The translations under genes were made by a program, and so were the position numbers. The notes under the pieces were generated by a model, which saw only the letters and a list, made by a program, of their open reading frames with translations, made no database searches and was not told where the DNA came from. A DNA stretch of 64,000 nt from Clostridia bacterium (GTDB lineage Bacteria > Bacillota > Clostridia > Oscillospirales > Acutalibacteraceae). The stretch spans positions 1-64,000 of the forward strand of contig JAFYGK010000020.1 in assembly GCA_017543285.1 (NCBI GenBank). Reading direction: 5' to 3'. Of the stretch, positions 1-7,948 are shown in pieces; position 1 is the stretch's first letter, and every line of letters starts with the position of its first letter.

Positions 1-67
1 TAGGCTGCGTGTGTAAGTGCAGTGATGTATTTAGCTTGGCAGTACTAATAGGTCGAGGGCTTGAACC
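1..67 (+). rRNA. 23S ribosomal RNA, 3' end (partial)
   Basis: The first bases match the conserved 3' terminus of bacterial 23S rRNA: the tract around 38-62, containing CAGTACTAATAGGTCGAGGG, is the usual end of domain VI before the terminal stem. The gene starts outside the window, and its exact 3' end is estimated within a few bases. Only about 85 bases separate it from the next tRNA, so the 5S rRNA gene does not follow it here. Confidence 0.9.
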
Positions 68-152
68 ATATTGAGTATATGGTTCAGCGAACAGTGCGGA
101 ACAAAGTTGTTTGTAAAGTTATTCAGTTTTGAGGGTGCAAACAGTTTTATTT

Positions 153-225
153 GCGCCATTAGCTCAGTTGGTAGAGCACCTGACTCTTAATCAGGGTGTC
201 CCGGGTTCGAGTCCCTGATGGCGCA
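153..225 (+). tRNA. tRNA-Lys (anticodon CTT)
   Basis: A 73-nt cloverleaf with a 7-bp acceptor stem (GCGCCAT with ATGGCGC), anticodon stem CCTGA/TCAGG, loop CTCTTAA with anticodon CTT, and the T-loop signature GGTTCGAGTCC. CCA is not encoded. It lies just downstream of the 23S rRNA and may be co-transcribed with the rRNA operon. Confidence 0.97.
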
Positions 226-255
226 CTCTGCTTTAAGCAGACAGAGCCGTTAAAT

Positions 256-328
256 GGCCCGTTGGTCAAGTGGTCTAAGACTCCGGCCTCTCACGCCGGC
301 TACAGGGGTTCGAATCCCCTACGGGTCA
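256..328 (+). tRNA. tRNA-Glu (anticodon CTC)
   Basis: A 73-nt cloverleaf with acceptor GGCCCGT/ACGGGTC (one G-U pair), anticodon loop CTCTCAC giving CTC, and T-arm GGGGTTCGAATCCCC. CCA is not encoded. It lies 30 nt after tRNA-Lys in the same orientation, probably in the same transcript. Confidence 0.97.
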
Positions 329-352
329 CTTCTCTCTGCTTCAAATTAATGC

Positions 353-380
353 TTGACATTTGCATGATTTGTGGTATAAT
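353..380 (+). promoter_or_regulatory. sigma-A promoter for tRNA-Asn
   Basis: Consensus -35 TTGACA (353-358) and -10 TATAAT (375-380) with a 16-bp spacer, ending 23 bp before tRNA-Asn. The tRNA therefore probably has its own start site as well as rRNA read-through. Confidence 0.85.
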
Positions 381-403
381 AATAACACTTTAATAATAAA
401 TAT

Positions 404-476
404 TCCTCCTTAGCTCAGCTGGTAGAGCATGCGGCTGTTAACCGCAGGGTCGTTGGTTCGAGTCCAACAGGGGGAG
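404..476 (+). tRNA. tRNA-Asn (anticodon GTT)
   Basis: A 73-nt cloverleaf with acceptor TCCTCCT/AGGGGGA, anticodon stem TGCGG/CCGCA around loop CTGTTAA (anticodon GTT), and T-arm TTGGTTCGAGTCCAA. CCA is not encoded. Confidence 0.97.
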
Positions 477-482
477 TGATAG

Positions 483-509
483 GGCGCTCGCAATAGTGGG
501 CGCCTTTTT
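483..509 (+). terminator. Rho-independent terminator after tRNA-Asn
   Basis: GGCGCTC pairs with GGGCGCC (one G-U pair) and is followed directly by TTTTT. It closes the rRNA/tRNA transcription unit. Confidence 0.8.
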
Positions 510-957
510 CAATGGCTTTTCGCCGTGACACCGCTGCCTTTGGATTGCCTGCCCATAGTAAACCGCAACTCTGCTTTCTTTCGCCTTCCGGGCTATTGAA
601 TATGACCCAAGGTCAAATGTTACAATAGTCGTCAGAAGGTGTTTTTGCGCCGGTTTTGTGTCGAAAGGAATAGGAAAAGGAAAAGGAAAATCAGGGAAGT
701 AACCGCGCCTGCCGTCCCGAGCGATCGCACAATCAGATTAATACGGCAAACGGACTTGTCATTCCGACCGATGACAAAATCCGCTATGGCAGCAGCTCCA
801 GCTTCGACATATGCGACGCAGCCGCGCGAACAAACAGCTATTCCGAGAGAGACCGGGTTTTTGGCGCAGATCTGAGGGCGTCGGGAAAGCCTGCGTATTA
901 AAAAACCCGCACGGTAAACCGAAAGGCCCGCGCGGGTTTTATTAATTTCTCAGTTCG
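510..957. other. Non-genic stretch with a possible gene fossil
   Basis: No convincing gene. An open frame from about 668 to 901 on the plus strand ends in TAA and reads like C-terminal coding sequence of this genome, with Ser-rich and Asp-rich codons, but it has no usable start codon or ribosome binding site. It may be the decayed tail of a gene. A purine-rich run sits at about 664-700. The stretch ends with a terminator hairpin. Confidence 0.3.
902..941. terminator. Bidirectional terminator
   Basis: AAAACCCGC at about 902 pairs with GCGGGTTTT at about 933-941, with an inner pairing of CGG/CCG. Both sides have A/T tails. It lies 17 bp beyond the stop of the minus-strand LOG gene and would terminate it. 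Confidence 0.7.
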
Positions 958-1503
958 CTATTTGCAGAGCAGCTTTTCCAGCGTGTCTATCGTCGTTCTG
1001 GCGCTTTCGCACACGGTAAAGCAGGAGGTTATTCCGCTGCCGATGAAGCCCTTGAAGACCACCGAACCGATGACCGAAAGCATTCCGTTCCAAAAGCTGT
1101 TGACGTTGAAAAGGACAATGGGCTTATCCATTCTGCCGAGACTGCGCAGAGTAAGAATCTGGAAGAACTCGTCAAAGGTGCCGATGCCGCCCGGCACGAT
1201 AATAAAAGCGTCGGCCAGACTTTCCATGATGTCCTTGCGCTCGGACATGGTCTGGGTGTTGATAAGTTCGGTGCACTTATCGTAAAGCTCCTCGATCCCG
1301 CTCATAAAATTCGGGACCACTCCGATTATTCCGCCGCCGCCGTCGTGCAGGCCGTTGGCCGCAGCGCCCATGAGGCCCGTCGCGCCGCCGCCGTAAACCA
1401 TTGTGTGCCCTCGCCGCGCCATTTCGCGCCCAAGCTCGTAAACGGCGTCCTTATAAACGCTGTCAATGCTGTCGCTCGCAGCTCCGTATAATGTAATGTT
1501 CAT
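958..1503 (-). CDS. LOG-family (TIGR00730-type) nucleotide 5'-monophosphate phosphoribohydrolase
   Basis: A 181-aa Rossmann-like protein. It carries the two family signatures: GGGATGLMG (about residues 39-47) and PGGIGTFDEFF (about 104-114), the nucleotide-binding and catalytic Glu motif of Lonely Guy/lysine-decarboxylase-like hydrolases. The family cleaves the N-glycosidic bond of nucleoside 5'-monophosphates; in plants this activates cytokinin, while the bacterial substrate is uncertain. The start ATG follows GGTAGGA. A good promoter lies upstream and a terminator downstream, so it is monocistronic. Annotation as lysine decarboxylase, common in this family, would be misleading. Confidence 0.85.
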   Translation of the reverse strand: MNITLYGAASDSIDSVYKDAVYELGREMARRGHTMVYGGGATGLMGAAANGLHDGGGGIIGVVPNFMSGIEELYDKCTELINTQTMSERKDIMESLADAFIIVPGGIGTFDEFFQILTLRSLGRMDKPIVLFNVNSFWNGMLSVIGSVVFKGFIGSGITSCFTVCESARTTIDTLEKLLCK

Positions 1504-1568
1504 AATTATCCTACCTTTTTTCGGGTTTACCTGTTTGCGGTCTTTTGCGCAAATGTGCGCCTGCCCTT

Positions 1569-1596
1569 ATTATAACAGGTTTAAATTATGTGTCAA
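1569..1596 (-). promoter_or_regulatory. sigma-A promoter for the LOG-family gene
   Basis: On the minus strand TTGACA (1596-1591) and TATAAT (1574-1569) are separated by 16 bp, about 65 bp upstream of the LOG-gene start. Confidence 0.8.
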
Positions 1597-1641
1597 GTCG
1601 GCATGGCGCCGCACGGTTATTTTGCGCGAGGGTATTGATAT

Positions 1642-1848
1642 TTATCGCAGAACATTCGGATTATCCGTTCTCTCAAGCAAATAATCAACTGAAACATTAA
1701 AATAGTCGGCAATCTTGATTAACTCGGCAATGCCCGGCTCGCGCTCGCCCGTTTCGTATCTGCTGATGGTATTTTGCGTCATATTCAGCTCGAGAGCCAA
1801 TTTAAGCTGCGAAATCCCCTTCGTTTTTCTTATTTCCTTTAATCTCAT
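1642..1848 (-). CDS. XRE/Cro-CI family transcriptional repressor
   Basis: A 68-aa single-domain protein consisting of a helix-turn-helix of the phage Cro/CI type (LALELNMTQNTISRYETGER, about residues 19-38) plus a short C-terminal helix ending in SVDYLLERTD. The ATG at 1848 is preferred to an upstream GTG at 1857 because AAGGGGTG lies six bases before it. It is divergent from the lipoprotein gene, and the intergenic region carries two near-identical palindromes that are very likely its operators. The gene pair is more AT-rich than its neighbours, suggesting acquisition as a cassette. Confidence 0.85.
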   Translation of the reverse strand: MRLKEIRKTKGISQLKLALELNMTQNTISRYETGEREPGIAELIKIADYFNVSVDYLLERTDNPNVLR

Positions 1849-1860
1849 AAATAACACCCC

Positions 1861-1889
1861 TTGACATAATTATCCCAAATTGGTATAAT
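1861..1889 (+). promoter_or_regulatory. sigma-A promoter of the AT-rich lipoprotein gene
   Basis: TTGACA (1861-1866), a 17-bp spacer, and TATAAT (1884-1889): a full consensus match. The first operator palindrome fills the spacer and overlaps the -10, so repressor binding would block RNA polymerase. Confidence 0.85.
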
Positions 1890-1910
1890 ACAAATATCCC
1901 AATTTGGTAT
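1872..1910. promoter_or_regulatory. Twin operator palindromes for the XRE repressor
   Basis: ATCCCAAATTGGTAT (1872-1886) and ATCCCAATTTGGTAT (1896-1910) are near-perfect inverted repeats differing at one base, with centres 24 bp apart. One lies in the promoter spacer and one just after the -10. Cooperative binding of a CI-like repressor is inferred from spacing and position. Confidence 0.75.
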
Positions 1911-1925
1911 ATAGGAGAGGTTATT

Positions 1926-3191
1926 ATGAAAACAGAATCAAAGAAAAGCGGTAGTATTGGTAAAGTGGCTATCATTTCTATTGTTGCAATTACAGTATTG
2001 ACGATTCTTTTAAGCAGTTGCTCCTTTAATGAAAAACCAAAGGGCGAATCAAAACAATCTGAAAGCGATCAAACATACGTATATGAAAAAGCCGAAACAT
2101 TGGATGATATTGAGATTAAAAACAATCCCAGCGGCAAAGACGGCCATAAAGCTATTTTAGAAAGCTGTTTAGGCGATATGGAAGATTTTTATAGCTGTTG
2201 GCCGAATACGAGCGGAAATCTTGAAATGCTAATCAAATTTACTTATACAGATGGTAAAATAATGGATTTTGAGTGTTATGAACACACCCTTAGATTATAC
2301 GGAATAGACGATTATGAACATTTTAAAGGGTCAGAACCAATTACCTACAACGAAAAAGAAGAATGCTTCGAAATGGAATTTGCGGGCACATGGAGATTTT
2401 ATAGGGATTGTGTTAAATACGCACAGCCCTTATACGCAGGAACGAATCCGCCATCTTGGTTAACGGAAGAATATGATACTGTATATCCGGTAAACCCAGA
2501 TGACTATTGGTGGTATGACAATGCAAAGCGTCAGACAGGCGAATATGAGGATGGCAATACAGTCCACATAAATGGAACAAACACATATGAAAATCTCGAT
2601 GTGGGAAGCACTGTTGCTTTTGGAAAATATGAAATGGATGACGATACATCAAATGGACTTGAAAATATAGTGTGGGAAGTTATTGATAAAGAGGAAGATA
2701 AAGTATTGATAATAAGCCAGTACTGCCTGTTTTGCCAAGAAAGCTATACTGGAGGTTATCAAACGTGGGAGAAGTGTCCAACAAGAAAACTACTCAACGG
2801 CAGCTTTTATGATGAAACATTTACAGAAGAAGAAAAGCAGAGGATACTGACAACAAAAGTAATCAATAAAGACAATGAAGAATACGAAACAAGTGGCGGA
2901 AAAGATACAAACGATAAAATATTTCTCCTGTCAATAGATGAAGTTAATAAGTATTTTCCAAAGGATGAAGATAGGTATGCTTACGCAACGTTGAGCGCAC
3001 AGAAAGCAGTAGACGAAGATGAGGGAAAATTCGATTGGTGGCTACGATCTCCGGGAAGAATGACAGAAGGATTTGATCCAGTTCTAAAACAAAGTTATGT
3101 TAAAACAAATGGGTTTGTATCTAAAGCAGGAACAATAGTAAATTGTTACAATCTTGGCATCAGACCTGCAATGTGGATTTCCATAACATAA
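1926..3191 (+). CDS. Lipoprotein with C-terminal DUF6273-like domain
   Basis: A 421-aa protein with an N-terminal membrane segment and lipobox LSSC (Cys about residue 32), then an acidic region. The C-terminal part (about 226-420) has the features of DUF6273 domains: VAFGKYE at its start, WEVID, LLSIDEV, WWLRSPG and RPAMWI. Such domains are common in exported Firmicutes proteins; their function is unknown. Ribosome binding site AGGAGAGG precedes the ATG by six bases. It is controlled by the divergent XRE repressor. Base composition and codon use (many AAA, GAA, AAT) are clearly more AT-rich than the surrounding genes, consistent with horizontal transfer. Confidence 0.75.
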   Translation: MKTESKKSGSIGKVAIISIVAITVLTILLSSCSFNEKPKGESKQSESDQTYVYEKAETLDDIEIKNNPSGKDGHKAILESCLGDMEDFYSCWPNTSGNLEMLIKFTYTDGKIMDFECYEHTLRLYGIDDYEHFKGSEPITYNEKEECFEMEFAGTWRFYRDCVKYAQPLYAGTNPPSWLTEEYDTVYPVNPDDYWWYDNAKRQTGEYEDGNTVHINGTNTYENLDVGSTVAFGKYEMDDDTSNGLENIVWEVIDKEEDKVLIISQYCLFCQESYTGGYQTWEKCPTRKLLNGSFYDETFTEEEKQRILTTKVINKDNEEYETSGGKDTNDKIFLLSIDEVNKYFPKDEDRYAYATLSAQKAVDEDEGKFDWWLRSPGRMTEGFDPVLKQSYVKTNGFVSKAGTIVNCYNLGIRPAMWISIT

Positions 3192-3216
3192 AATAAGACA
3201 ACAAGCCTCCTCTCCC

Positions 3217-3245
3217 TTGCCATTTCTCCTCTCCCATGCTATAAT
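3217..3245 (+). promoter_or_regulatory. sigma-A promoter for the small membrane protein
   Basis: TTGCCA (3217-3222), 17 bp, TATAAT (3240-3245), 30 bp before the start codon. Confidence 0.7.
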
Positions 3246-3275
3246 TTACCTATCACCACCAAAGGGAGCGATCCT

Positions 3276-3548
3276 ATGGCTTATCAGATCCTTGCAATTA
3301 TCAGCATGGTCGTCCTGCTTGTCGCGCTGCTCGCCATCGTTGCCCAGGCTGCGCGCGCACGCAAAAACATAACGACACAGGCCGAAACCTTCCGCAAAAA
3401 CCACGGCGATCTGACCGAGGATGAAAAAATCCGCCTCGGTGAAAAGTACCGGGCAAAAATGACCATCGTCTACCGCTCCGGAGCGGTTATGGCCGGAGTC
3501 GGTCTTATTCTCGGCATAATCGCCATCATACTGAAATACACGGTCTGA
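3276..3548 (+). CDS. Small membrane protein of unknown function
   Basis: A 90-aa protein with two predicted membrane segments (about residues 5-25 and 67-87) separated by a charged helical loop (about 28-62). The start is set by AAAGGGAG eight bases upstream. It has its own promoter and terminator and so is monocistronic. I do not recognise a family; a hairpin-shaped inner-membrane protein is all the sequence supports. Confidence 0.65.
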   Translation: MAYQILAIISMVVLLVALLAIVAQAARARKNITTQAETFRKNHGDLTEDEKIRLGEKYRAKMTIVYRSGAVMAGVGLILGIIAIILKYTV

Positions 3549-3583
3549 TATGCGAATTTAGCGGTATTACGCCGCCAAAAACA

Positions 3584-3620
3584 GCGCTTTGGGGCTGCCC
3601 GAAGCGCCTTTTCTTTTTTT
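3584..3620 (+). terminator. Rho-independent terminator
   Basis: GCGCTT (3584-3589) pairs with AAGCGC (3602-3607), followed by CTTTTCTTTTTTT. Confidence 0.8.
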
Positions 3621-3646
3621 AAGACGCCGGCCGCGCAGGATCGTTA

Positions 3647-4933
3647 TCATTTTCTCCGAAAAAATCCGGCCGTTTTAGTATTCGACGCCGCCAGCGTTAT
3701 CAAAATAAAGCAAAGCGAAATTACAAGCTGCGGCAATGTCATGGAGACAGAACGCCGGACGGAACTGAAAACCTCGATATCCACCGGAAAGAACCGCAGC
3801 ATCAGCCTGAAATAAACGCAGTTGAGCGCGGCGCAGACAAGACGCGACAGGACAAACATAACGCGGTTGAATTTAATTTCGCCCAGAAAGGAAAATATCT
3901 GCAAATGCACCGAGAGGCCTGCCCAGCCTATCGCCCAGCAAATGAGCATGGCAGAATCCTGCGCGTCGACGCAGCCGGAGCCGACCTCGAGCAGACAGGA
4001 CAAAAACGGCCCGGCAAGCGACGGCGGCAGGCCGAAACGGGAAAAAACAGGGGAAAGTCCGTCGGACAGCAGCTCCATAAGACCGCACCCCTCCATGACC
4101 GAAATAAAGGAGCAGATGAGCAAAATATAGCAGCACATGGACAACGTTGCCTGACCTGCCTCTCTGACCGAAAAGATCAGAGCCGAAGACATGCCGCCGG
4201 ATCTGCGCGAGCCGGTCAATACGCCGCAGCGACCGATTGCGGGGTTTTCGGCGGATTTATTGCAAGGTCCTCCGATGGACTCGCTTTCGCCCGAATGAAA
4301 TAATCCGGAGGAGCGGCGCAGATCGGCTTCGGGAGAGGATCGCCGCGAGGTACAGTGAGAACGGGTTTCTTCGCCGCGGTGTCGGGAGGGCCGGGTTATG
4401 CTTCGGCTGTTTCGCGTATAGCGCAGTTTTGATAACACACCGAGTACGATTCCGACGGTCAGCGATGAGGCGACGGCGGCCGCCAGCATAATAAGACCCG
4501 CCCTTTCGCTCCCCAGAAGCATTACTCCGACGGTCGAAATTATAAAGGAAGGCCCCGCGTTAACGCAAAAGCAGAGCAGCCTGTTGAGATGTTCCGGACC
4601 TATGCTGCCCGCCCGATAAAGCCCGGCCGCCATTCTGGCTCCGACCGGATAGCCGCCGGTCATGCCCATAAGCACAACGGGGGCGCAAACGCCGGGCAGA
4701 AAGAAGATCCTCTCAAACACGGGAGCAGCCGCGCGTCCCAGTCTTTCGGCAAAGCCCGATCTGACTGCAAGCTGAGCCAATACCATAAAAGGGAAAAGGG
4801 TGGGTATTATGGTGGCCGCGCATATGCCGAGTCCTTCGGAAACGCCCTGTGCCGCCTGCTTCGGATACAGGATCAGTCCGGCGCACAGCAGCAAAATAAA
4901 ACAGCCGGAAGCGGTTCTGGCAAACTTGTTCAT
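3647..4933 (-). CDS. YlbJ-like sporulation integral membrane protein
   Basis: A 428-aa polytopic membrane protein. The order of hydrophobic segments and the motifs TLFPFMVLAQLAV (about residues 40-52) and GMTGGYPVGARMA (about 88-100) are those of the nucleoside-transporter/FeoB-gate-domain family that includes YlbJ, needed for late spore maturation in Bacillus. A hydrophilic Arg/Ser-rich insert (about residues 170-235) interrupts the usual fold. The ATG at 4933 is chosen because AGAGGG lies seven bases before it; a longer reading to 4978 lacks a binding site. The stop is a tandem TGA-TAA that forms part of a TGATAACG motif. Confidence 0.7.
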   Translation of the reverse strand: MNKFARTASGCFILLLCAGLILYPKQAAQGVSEGLGICAATIIPTLFPFMVLAQLAVRSGFAERLGRAAAPVFERIFFLPGVCAPVVLMGMTGGYPVGARMAAGLYRAGSIGPEHLNRLLCFCVNAGPSFIISTVGVMLLGSERAGLIMLAAAVASSLTVGIVLGVLSKLRYTRNSRSITRPSRHRGEETRSHCTSRRSSPEADLRRSSGLFHSGESESIGGPCNKSAENPAIGRCGVLTGSRRSGGMSSALIFSVREAGQATLSMCCYILLICSFISVMEGCGLMELLSDGLSPVFSRFGLPPSLAGPFLSCLLEVGSGCVDAQDSAMLICWAIGWAGLSVHLQIFSFLGEIKFNRVMFVLSRLVCAALNCVYFRLMLRFFPVDIEVFSSVRRSVSMTLPQLVISLCFILITLAASNTKTAGFFRRK

Positions 4934-5058
4934 GCAAAACCCTCTTTTACAGCAGTAAAAAACAACGTGAATATCCAATCTGCGTTATCAAAAAAATATG
5001 CAGAAGAGCCGCACAGTATACTTTTTTCGCCCGGGTTGGCAAAAATCAGCGATACAAG

Positions 5059-5087
5059 TTGACGGGGACAGAGGAAAATTATATAAT
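5059..5087 (+). promoter_or_regulatory. sigma-A promoter for the phosphoesterase gene
   Basis: TTGACG (5059-5064), 17 bp, TATAAT (5082-5087), about 80 bp before the start codon. Confidence 0.75.
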
Positions 5088-5170
5088 TTTGATATGCGGT
5101 TATTATTTTTCCGGCTCGCGAATATAATCAACCGGGCGAAGGCCAGAAAAAATGTACCGGAGTGGATAGC

Positions 5171-6013
5171 ATGCCGCAATTTATAAACAAACACAGGGCA
5201 TGGTTTATAATACTCATGTCCATAGCCGCGTTTGCCGCCGTCATCTTTTTCACAGCGACCGACAACAGGCTGAAAATTACCAGATACACCGTGCGCTCGG
5301 AAGAAATACCCCGTTCGTTTGACGGGGCGACGATTATTCAGCTTTCCGACATACACGGCGAAATCCCGGACGAAGCGGCTGATTTCCTGCTTGAAAACAC
5401 GCCGACGGCGCTTGTGCTTACGGGCGATACGATAGACGAGCGCACTGAAGATTTTGATAACATCCTCGACCTGCTGAGCAAAGCCGCGGAAAGGTTTCCG
5501 GTATTCCTCGTAACGGGCAATCATGAGCAGTGGCTCGACGACACCGAAAACCTTATTGAAAGGATAGAAAAAACCGGCGCGCGTGTGCTGGACGGAAAAA
5601 CGGCCGCGCTTGCCTTAAACGGAGAGACGATTTATATATCGGGTATACCCGATCCGGCGTTCATGGATGATAAGCTCGCTGAAAGCGCCCTCATGCGGCA
5701 GAACAAGATAACGGCAGAAAAAGACGGATTCAATATCCTGCTCTTTCACCGCGCCGACATGTTAGACTGTTTTGATAACAGCGGCTACGATCTGATTTTG
5801 TCCGGACATCTTCACGGGGGACAGATCAGGGTGCCGCTCATCGGCGGAGTACTATCGCCAAACGGAAAATGGCTGCCCGATTATTCCGGCGGCATATATG
5901 AGCTTAACGGCGGAGCCGTCGGCATATCCAACAGAGGGCTGACAAATTCGACGGGACTGCCGAGGATATATAACCGTCCGGAGGCGGTACTGATCACGCT
6001 GAGGAGAAAGTGA
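5171..6013 (+). CDS. Membrane-anchored metallophosphoesterase (YkuE/calcineurin-like)
   Basis: A 280-aa protein with an N-terminal signal anchor (about residues 10-30). The metallophosphatase metal ligands are present in order: [22 protein letters not shown] and LSGHLHGGQ, followed by a late GISNRGL stretch typical of the YkuE branch. Family members hydrolyse phosphomono- or diesters outside the membrane; some cleave UDP-diacylglucosamine-type substrates in other phyla, so the substrate here is unknown. The ATG at 5171 is preferred to an upstream GTG at 5162, because GGAGTGG at 5158-5164 fits the ATG. Confidence 0.85.
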   Translation: MPQFINKHRAWFIILMSIAAFAAVIFFTATDNRLKITRYTVRSEEIPRSFDGATIIQLSDIHGEIPDEAADFLLENTPTALVLTGDTIDERTEDFDNILDLLSKAAERFPVFLVTGNHEQWLDDTENLIERIEKTGARVLDGKTAALALNGETIYISGIPDPAFMDDKLAESALMRQNKITAEKDGFNILLFHRADMLDCFDNSGYDLILSGHLHGGQIRVPLIGGVLSPNGKWLPDYSGGIYELNGGAVGISNRGLTNSTGLPRIYNRPEAVLITLRRK

Positions 6014-6089
6014 AGGGCGAAAAACGACCTTCGCCCGGGCGGCGGTTTCATTTCCAGTTTTCCATTTTTATAAACCGGAGGTTTCCAAA

Positions 6090-6848
6090 ATGTACGCGAA
6101 AAGAATAATTCCCTGCCTCGACGTAAAAAACGGCAGGGTCGTAAAGGGAGTAAACTTTGTCGGGCTGCGCGACGCCGGCGATCCGGTCGAGATTGCCGGC
6201 GAATACGACGCGCTTGGCGCGGACGAGCTTGTTTTTCTCGACATAACCGCCTCCAGCGACAGCCGCAGCATTGTCATAGATATGGTGGAGCGGGTCGCGG
6301 AGAAGGTTTTTATCCCGTTTACCGTTGGCGGAGGCATACGAACCGTGGATGATTTCCGGGATATACTGCGTGCCGGCGCGGACAAGGTGTCGGTCAATTC
6401 GGCGGCGGTAAAGAACCCGGAACTGATAACGCAGGCTGCGGCAAAATTCGGCAGTCAGTGCGTTGTTGTCGCCATAGACGCGCGCCGGTGCGGTGAAAAC
6501 AAGTGGGAGGTTTATATCAACGGCGGCAGAACTCCCATGGGCATTGACGCTGTCGAATGGGCAAAGGAGGCCGAAAGACTCGGCGCCGGCGAGATACTGC
6601 TGACAAGCATGGATTGCGACGGCACAAAAAACGGATATGACGTCGCCCTGACAAGAGCCGTTTCCGGGGGCGTAAACATTCCCGTCATAGCCTCGGGCGG
6701 CGCGGGAGCGATGGAGCATTTTTACGATGTGCTGAGCCGGGGCAAGGCCGACGCTGTTCTGGCGGCGTCGCTTTTCCACTACAAGGAGATGGAGATCGTC
6801 GAGCTGAAAAAATATCTGCGCGGCAAAGGCATAGGCGTGCGCCTGTAA
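6090..6848 (+). CDS. hisF: Imidazole glycerol phosphate synthase cyclase subunit HisF
   Basis: A 252-aa (beta/alpha)8 barrel with the HisF hallmarks: [15 protein letters not shown] at the N-terminus with the catalytic Asp11, [17 protein letters not shown] with the second catalytic Asp (about 130), [14 protein letters not shown] and VIASGGAG. With HisH it closes the imidazole ring of histidine and releases AICAR. CCGGAGG lies nine bases before the ATG. No other histidine gene is next to it, so the partner HisH must be encoded elsewhere. Confidence 0.95.
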   Translation: MYAKRIIPCLDVKNGRVVKGVNFVGLRDAGDPVEIAGEYDALGADELVFLDITASSDSRSIVIDMVERVAEKVFIPFTVGGGIRTVDDFRDILRAGADKVSVNSAAVKNPELITQAAAKFGSQCVVVAIDARRCGENKWEVYINGGRTPMGIDAVEWAKEAERLGAGEILLTSMDCDGTKNGYDVALTRAVSGGVNIPVIASGGAGAMEHFYDVLSRGKADAVLAASLFHYKEMEIVELKKYLRGKGIGVRL

Positions 6849-7046
6849 AATATGATAACGCGGCGCAGCAGGCGCAGGGAAGAAAAATGCCGGACAAAAG
6901 CCATACCGCCCGGCGGTTTATATATTTCTGAAAGGGCAGGATGCCGCGGGAGCGTGCTCTGCGCTCCCGGGAAAGACGATCCGAGAAGCGGAAAACCGTA
7001 TAAACCCGAATATTGATAACACAAACGATGATAAGGAGGAAACAAC

Positions 7047-7394
7047 ATGGTAAAGCGCAGCAAAGATATGACGCTGGAGATCCGCGAGCACATGCGGGAC
7101 GGCGACGGCAGCGTGGAAATACTTAATCTTCTGGACAAGGGAGAATACAAAGGCAGGGCGCGTCTTATCGCGAAAATCACGCTGCACAAGGGCTGCTCGA
7201 TCGGAAAGCATATTCATGAGAACGAGGAGGAGATTTTCTACTTCATCAAGGGCAGCGGCATTTTTTACGATAACGGCGAAGAAAAGCCGGTCGCGGCAGG
7301 CGACGTAGCTATAACCGGAAACGGGCAGGCCCATTCGATCAAAAATCTGTCGGACGAGGATCTGGAGATGGTCGCGGTCATAATGCTCCATTAA
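7047..7394 (+). CDS. Cupin-domain protein
   Basis: A 115-aa single cupin. The metal-binding motif KHIHENEEEIFYFIKGSG (about residues 52-69) supplies two His and a Glu, and the second motif includes GDVAITGNGQAHS (about 86-98) with the last His ligand. Cupins bind a metal or small ligand for sensing or catalysis; nothing here fixes the substrate. AAGGAGG precedes the ATG by six bases, and a strong terminator follows. A TGATAAC motif lies just before and another just after the gene. Confidence 0.85.
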   Translation: MVKRSKDMTLEIREHMRDGDGSVEILNLLDKGEYKGRARLIAKITLHKGCSIGKHIHENEEEIFYFIKGSGIFYDNGEEKPVAAGDVAITGNGQAHSIKNLSDEDLEMVAVIMLH

Positions 7395-7445
7395 AATTGA
7401 TAACAAATCGGCAATGTGCTTTTTAAAACGCAAAAAAAACGGGAT

Positions 7446-7474
7446 ACGGCGGCTTTTGCCGCCGTCTTTTTTTG
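7446..7474 (+). terminator. Rho-independent terminator after the cupin gene
   Basis: ACGGCGGC, loop TTTT, GCCGCCGT, then CTTTTTTT. Confidence 0.9.
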
Positions 7475-7506
7475 CTCCGGCCCGTATTCCCTGCGGCAAA
7501 AAGCAC

Positions 7507-7533
7507 ATAATCCGACAGAGCAAGGCATAATAT
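7507..7533 (+). promoter_or_regulatory. Candidate sigma-E promoter upstream of yqfC
   Basis: A -35-like ATA (7507-7509) and CATAATAT (7526-7533) separated by 16 bp fit the mother-cell sigma-E pattern (ATA, 16-18 bp, CATANNNT). yqfC is a sigma-E-dependent gene in Bacillus, which supports the call, but the motif is short. Confidence 0.4.
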
Positions 7534-7567
7534 ATTTTAGTCGAACGGCTCATCGGAGGTAAAACAA

Positions 7568-7888
7568 ATGGCACGACGCTATACAAAATTGCCGTTTCCG
7601 GGACGCGCCGACCCATGCAAAGGGACAGGCGAAAGGATAACCGACGCTCTCTGCGCCGCGCCGGTCTGCGGCAGACTGAGCTGCCCCATAACGCTGTGGG
7701 GCAACCGGCGGATAATCATAGAGGACGCCCGCGAAATAATGCACATCGACGAAAACATGATCTCGGTCGGCTGCACAAGCGGCTCGGTAAGCATAACGGG
7801 AAACCGCCTGATCCTCTGTTCGGCGGCGGAGGACTGCGTAATCGTTACGGGAGAGATCGGCTCGGTGGAATTTGAGAATGAAAACTGA
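7568..7888 (+). CDS. yqfC: Sporulation protein YqfC
   Basis: A 106-aa protein of the YabP/YqfC family. The conserved core is ITLWGNRRIIIEDAREI (about residues 42-58), then repeated short beta segments ending SVEFE. YqfC is made in the mother cell during sporulation and is always coupled to yqfD; its biochemical role is unresolved. CGGAGG lies eight bases before the ATG. The N-terminal 40 residues carry several Cys and are less conserved. Confidence 0.8.
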   Translation: MARRYTKLPFPGRADPCKGTGERITDALCAAPVCGRLSCPITLWGNRRIIIEDAREIMHIDENMISVGCTSGSVSITGNRLILCSAAEDCVIVTGEIGSVEFENEN

Positions 7889-7948
7889 CTGATTCGAAGA
7901 TAAGGGGCGGGAAGCGGCGGTTCGGGATCAGGCGCAGGTCTTTCATCG

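Noticed and set aside
196..393. 65-codon frame over tRNA-Lys and tRNA-Glu
   Set aside because: It lies within the tRNA genes and their spacer.
639..875. 78-codon plus-strand frame after tRNA-Asn
   Set aside because: Begins without a proper binding site, has Arg/Lys-rich then Ala/Thr-rich composition typical of an out-of-frame reading, and another frame looks more coding-like.
1861..1925. Operator palindromes as a riboswitch
   Set aside because: They overlap the promoter on DNA rather than the leader RNA and match each other as protein sites.
5338..5520. Ser-rich minus-strand frame inside the phosphoesterase
   Set aside because: A shadow of the real gene on the other strand; GC-rich genes here produce many such frames.
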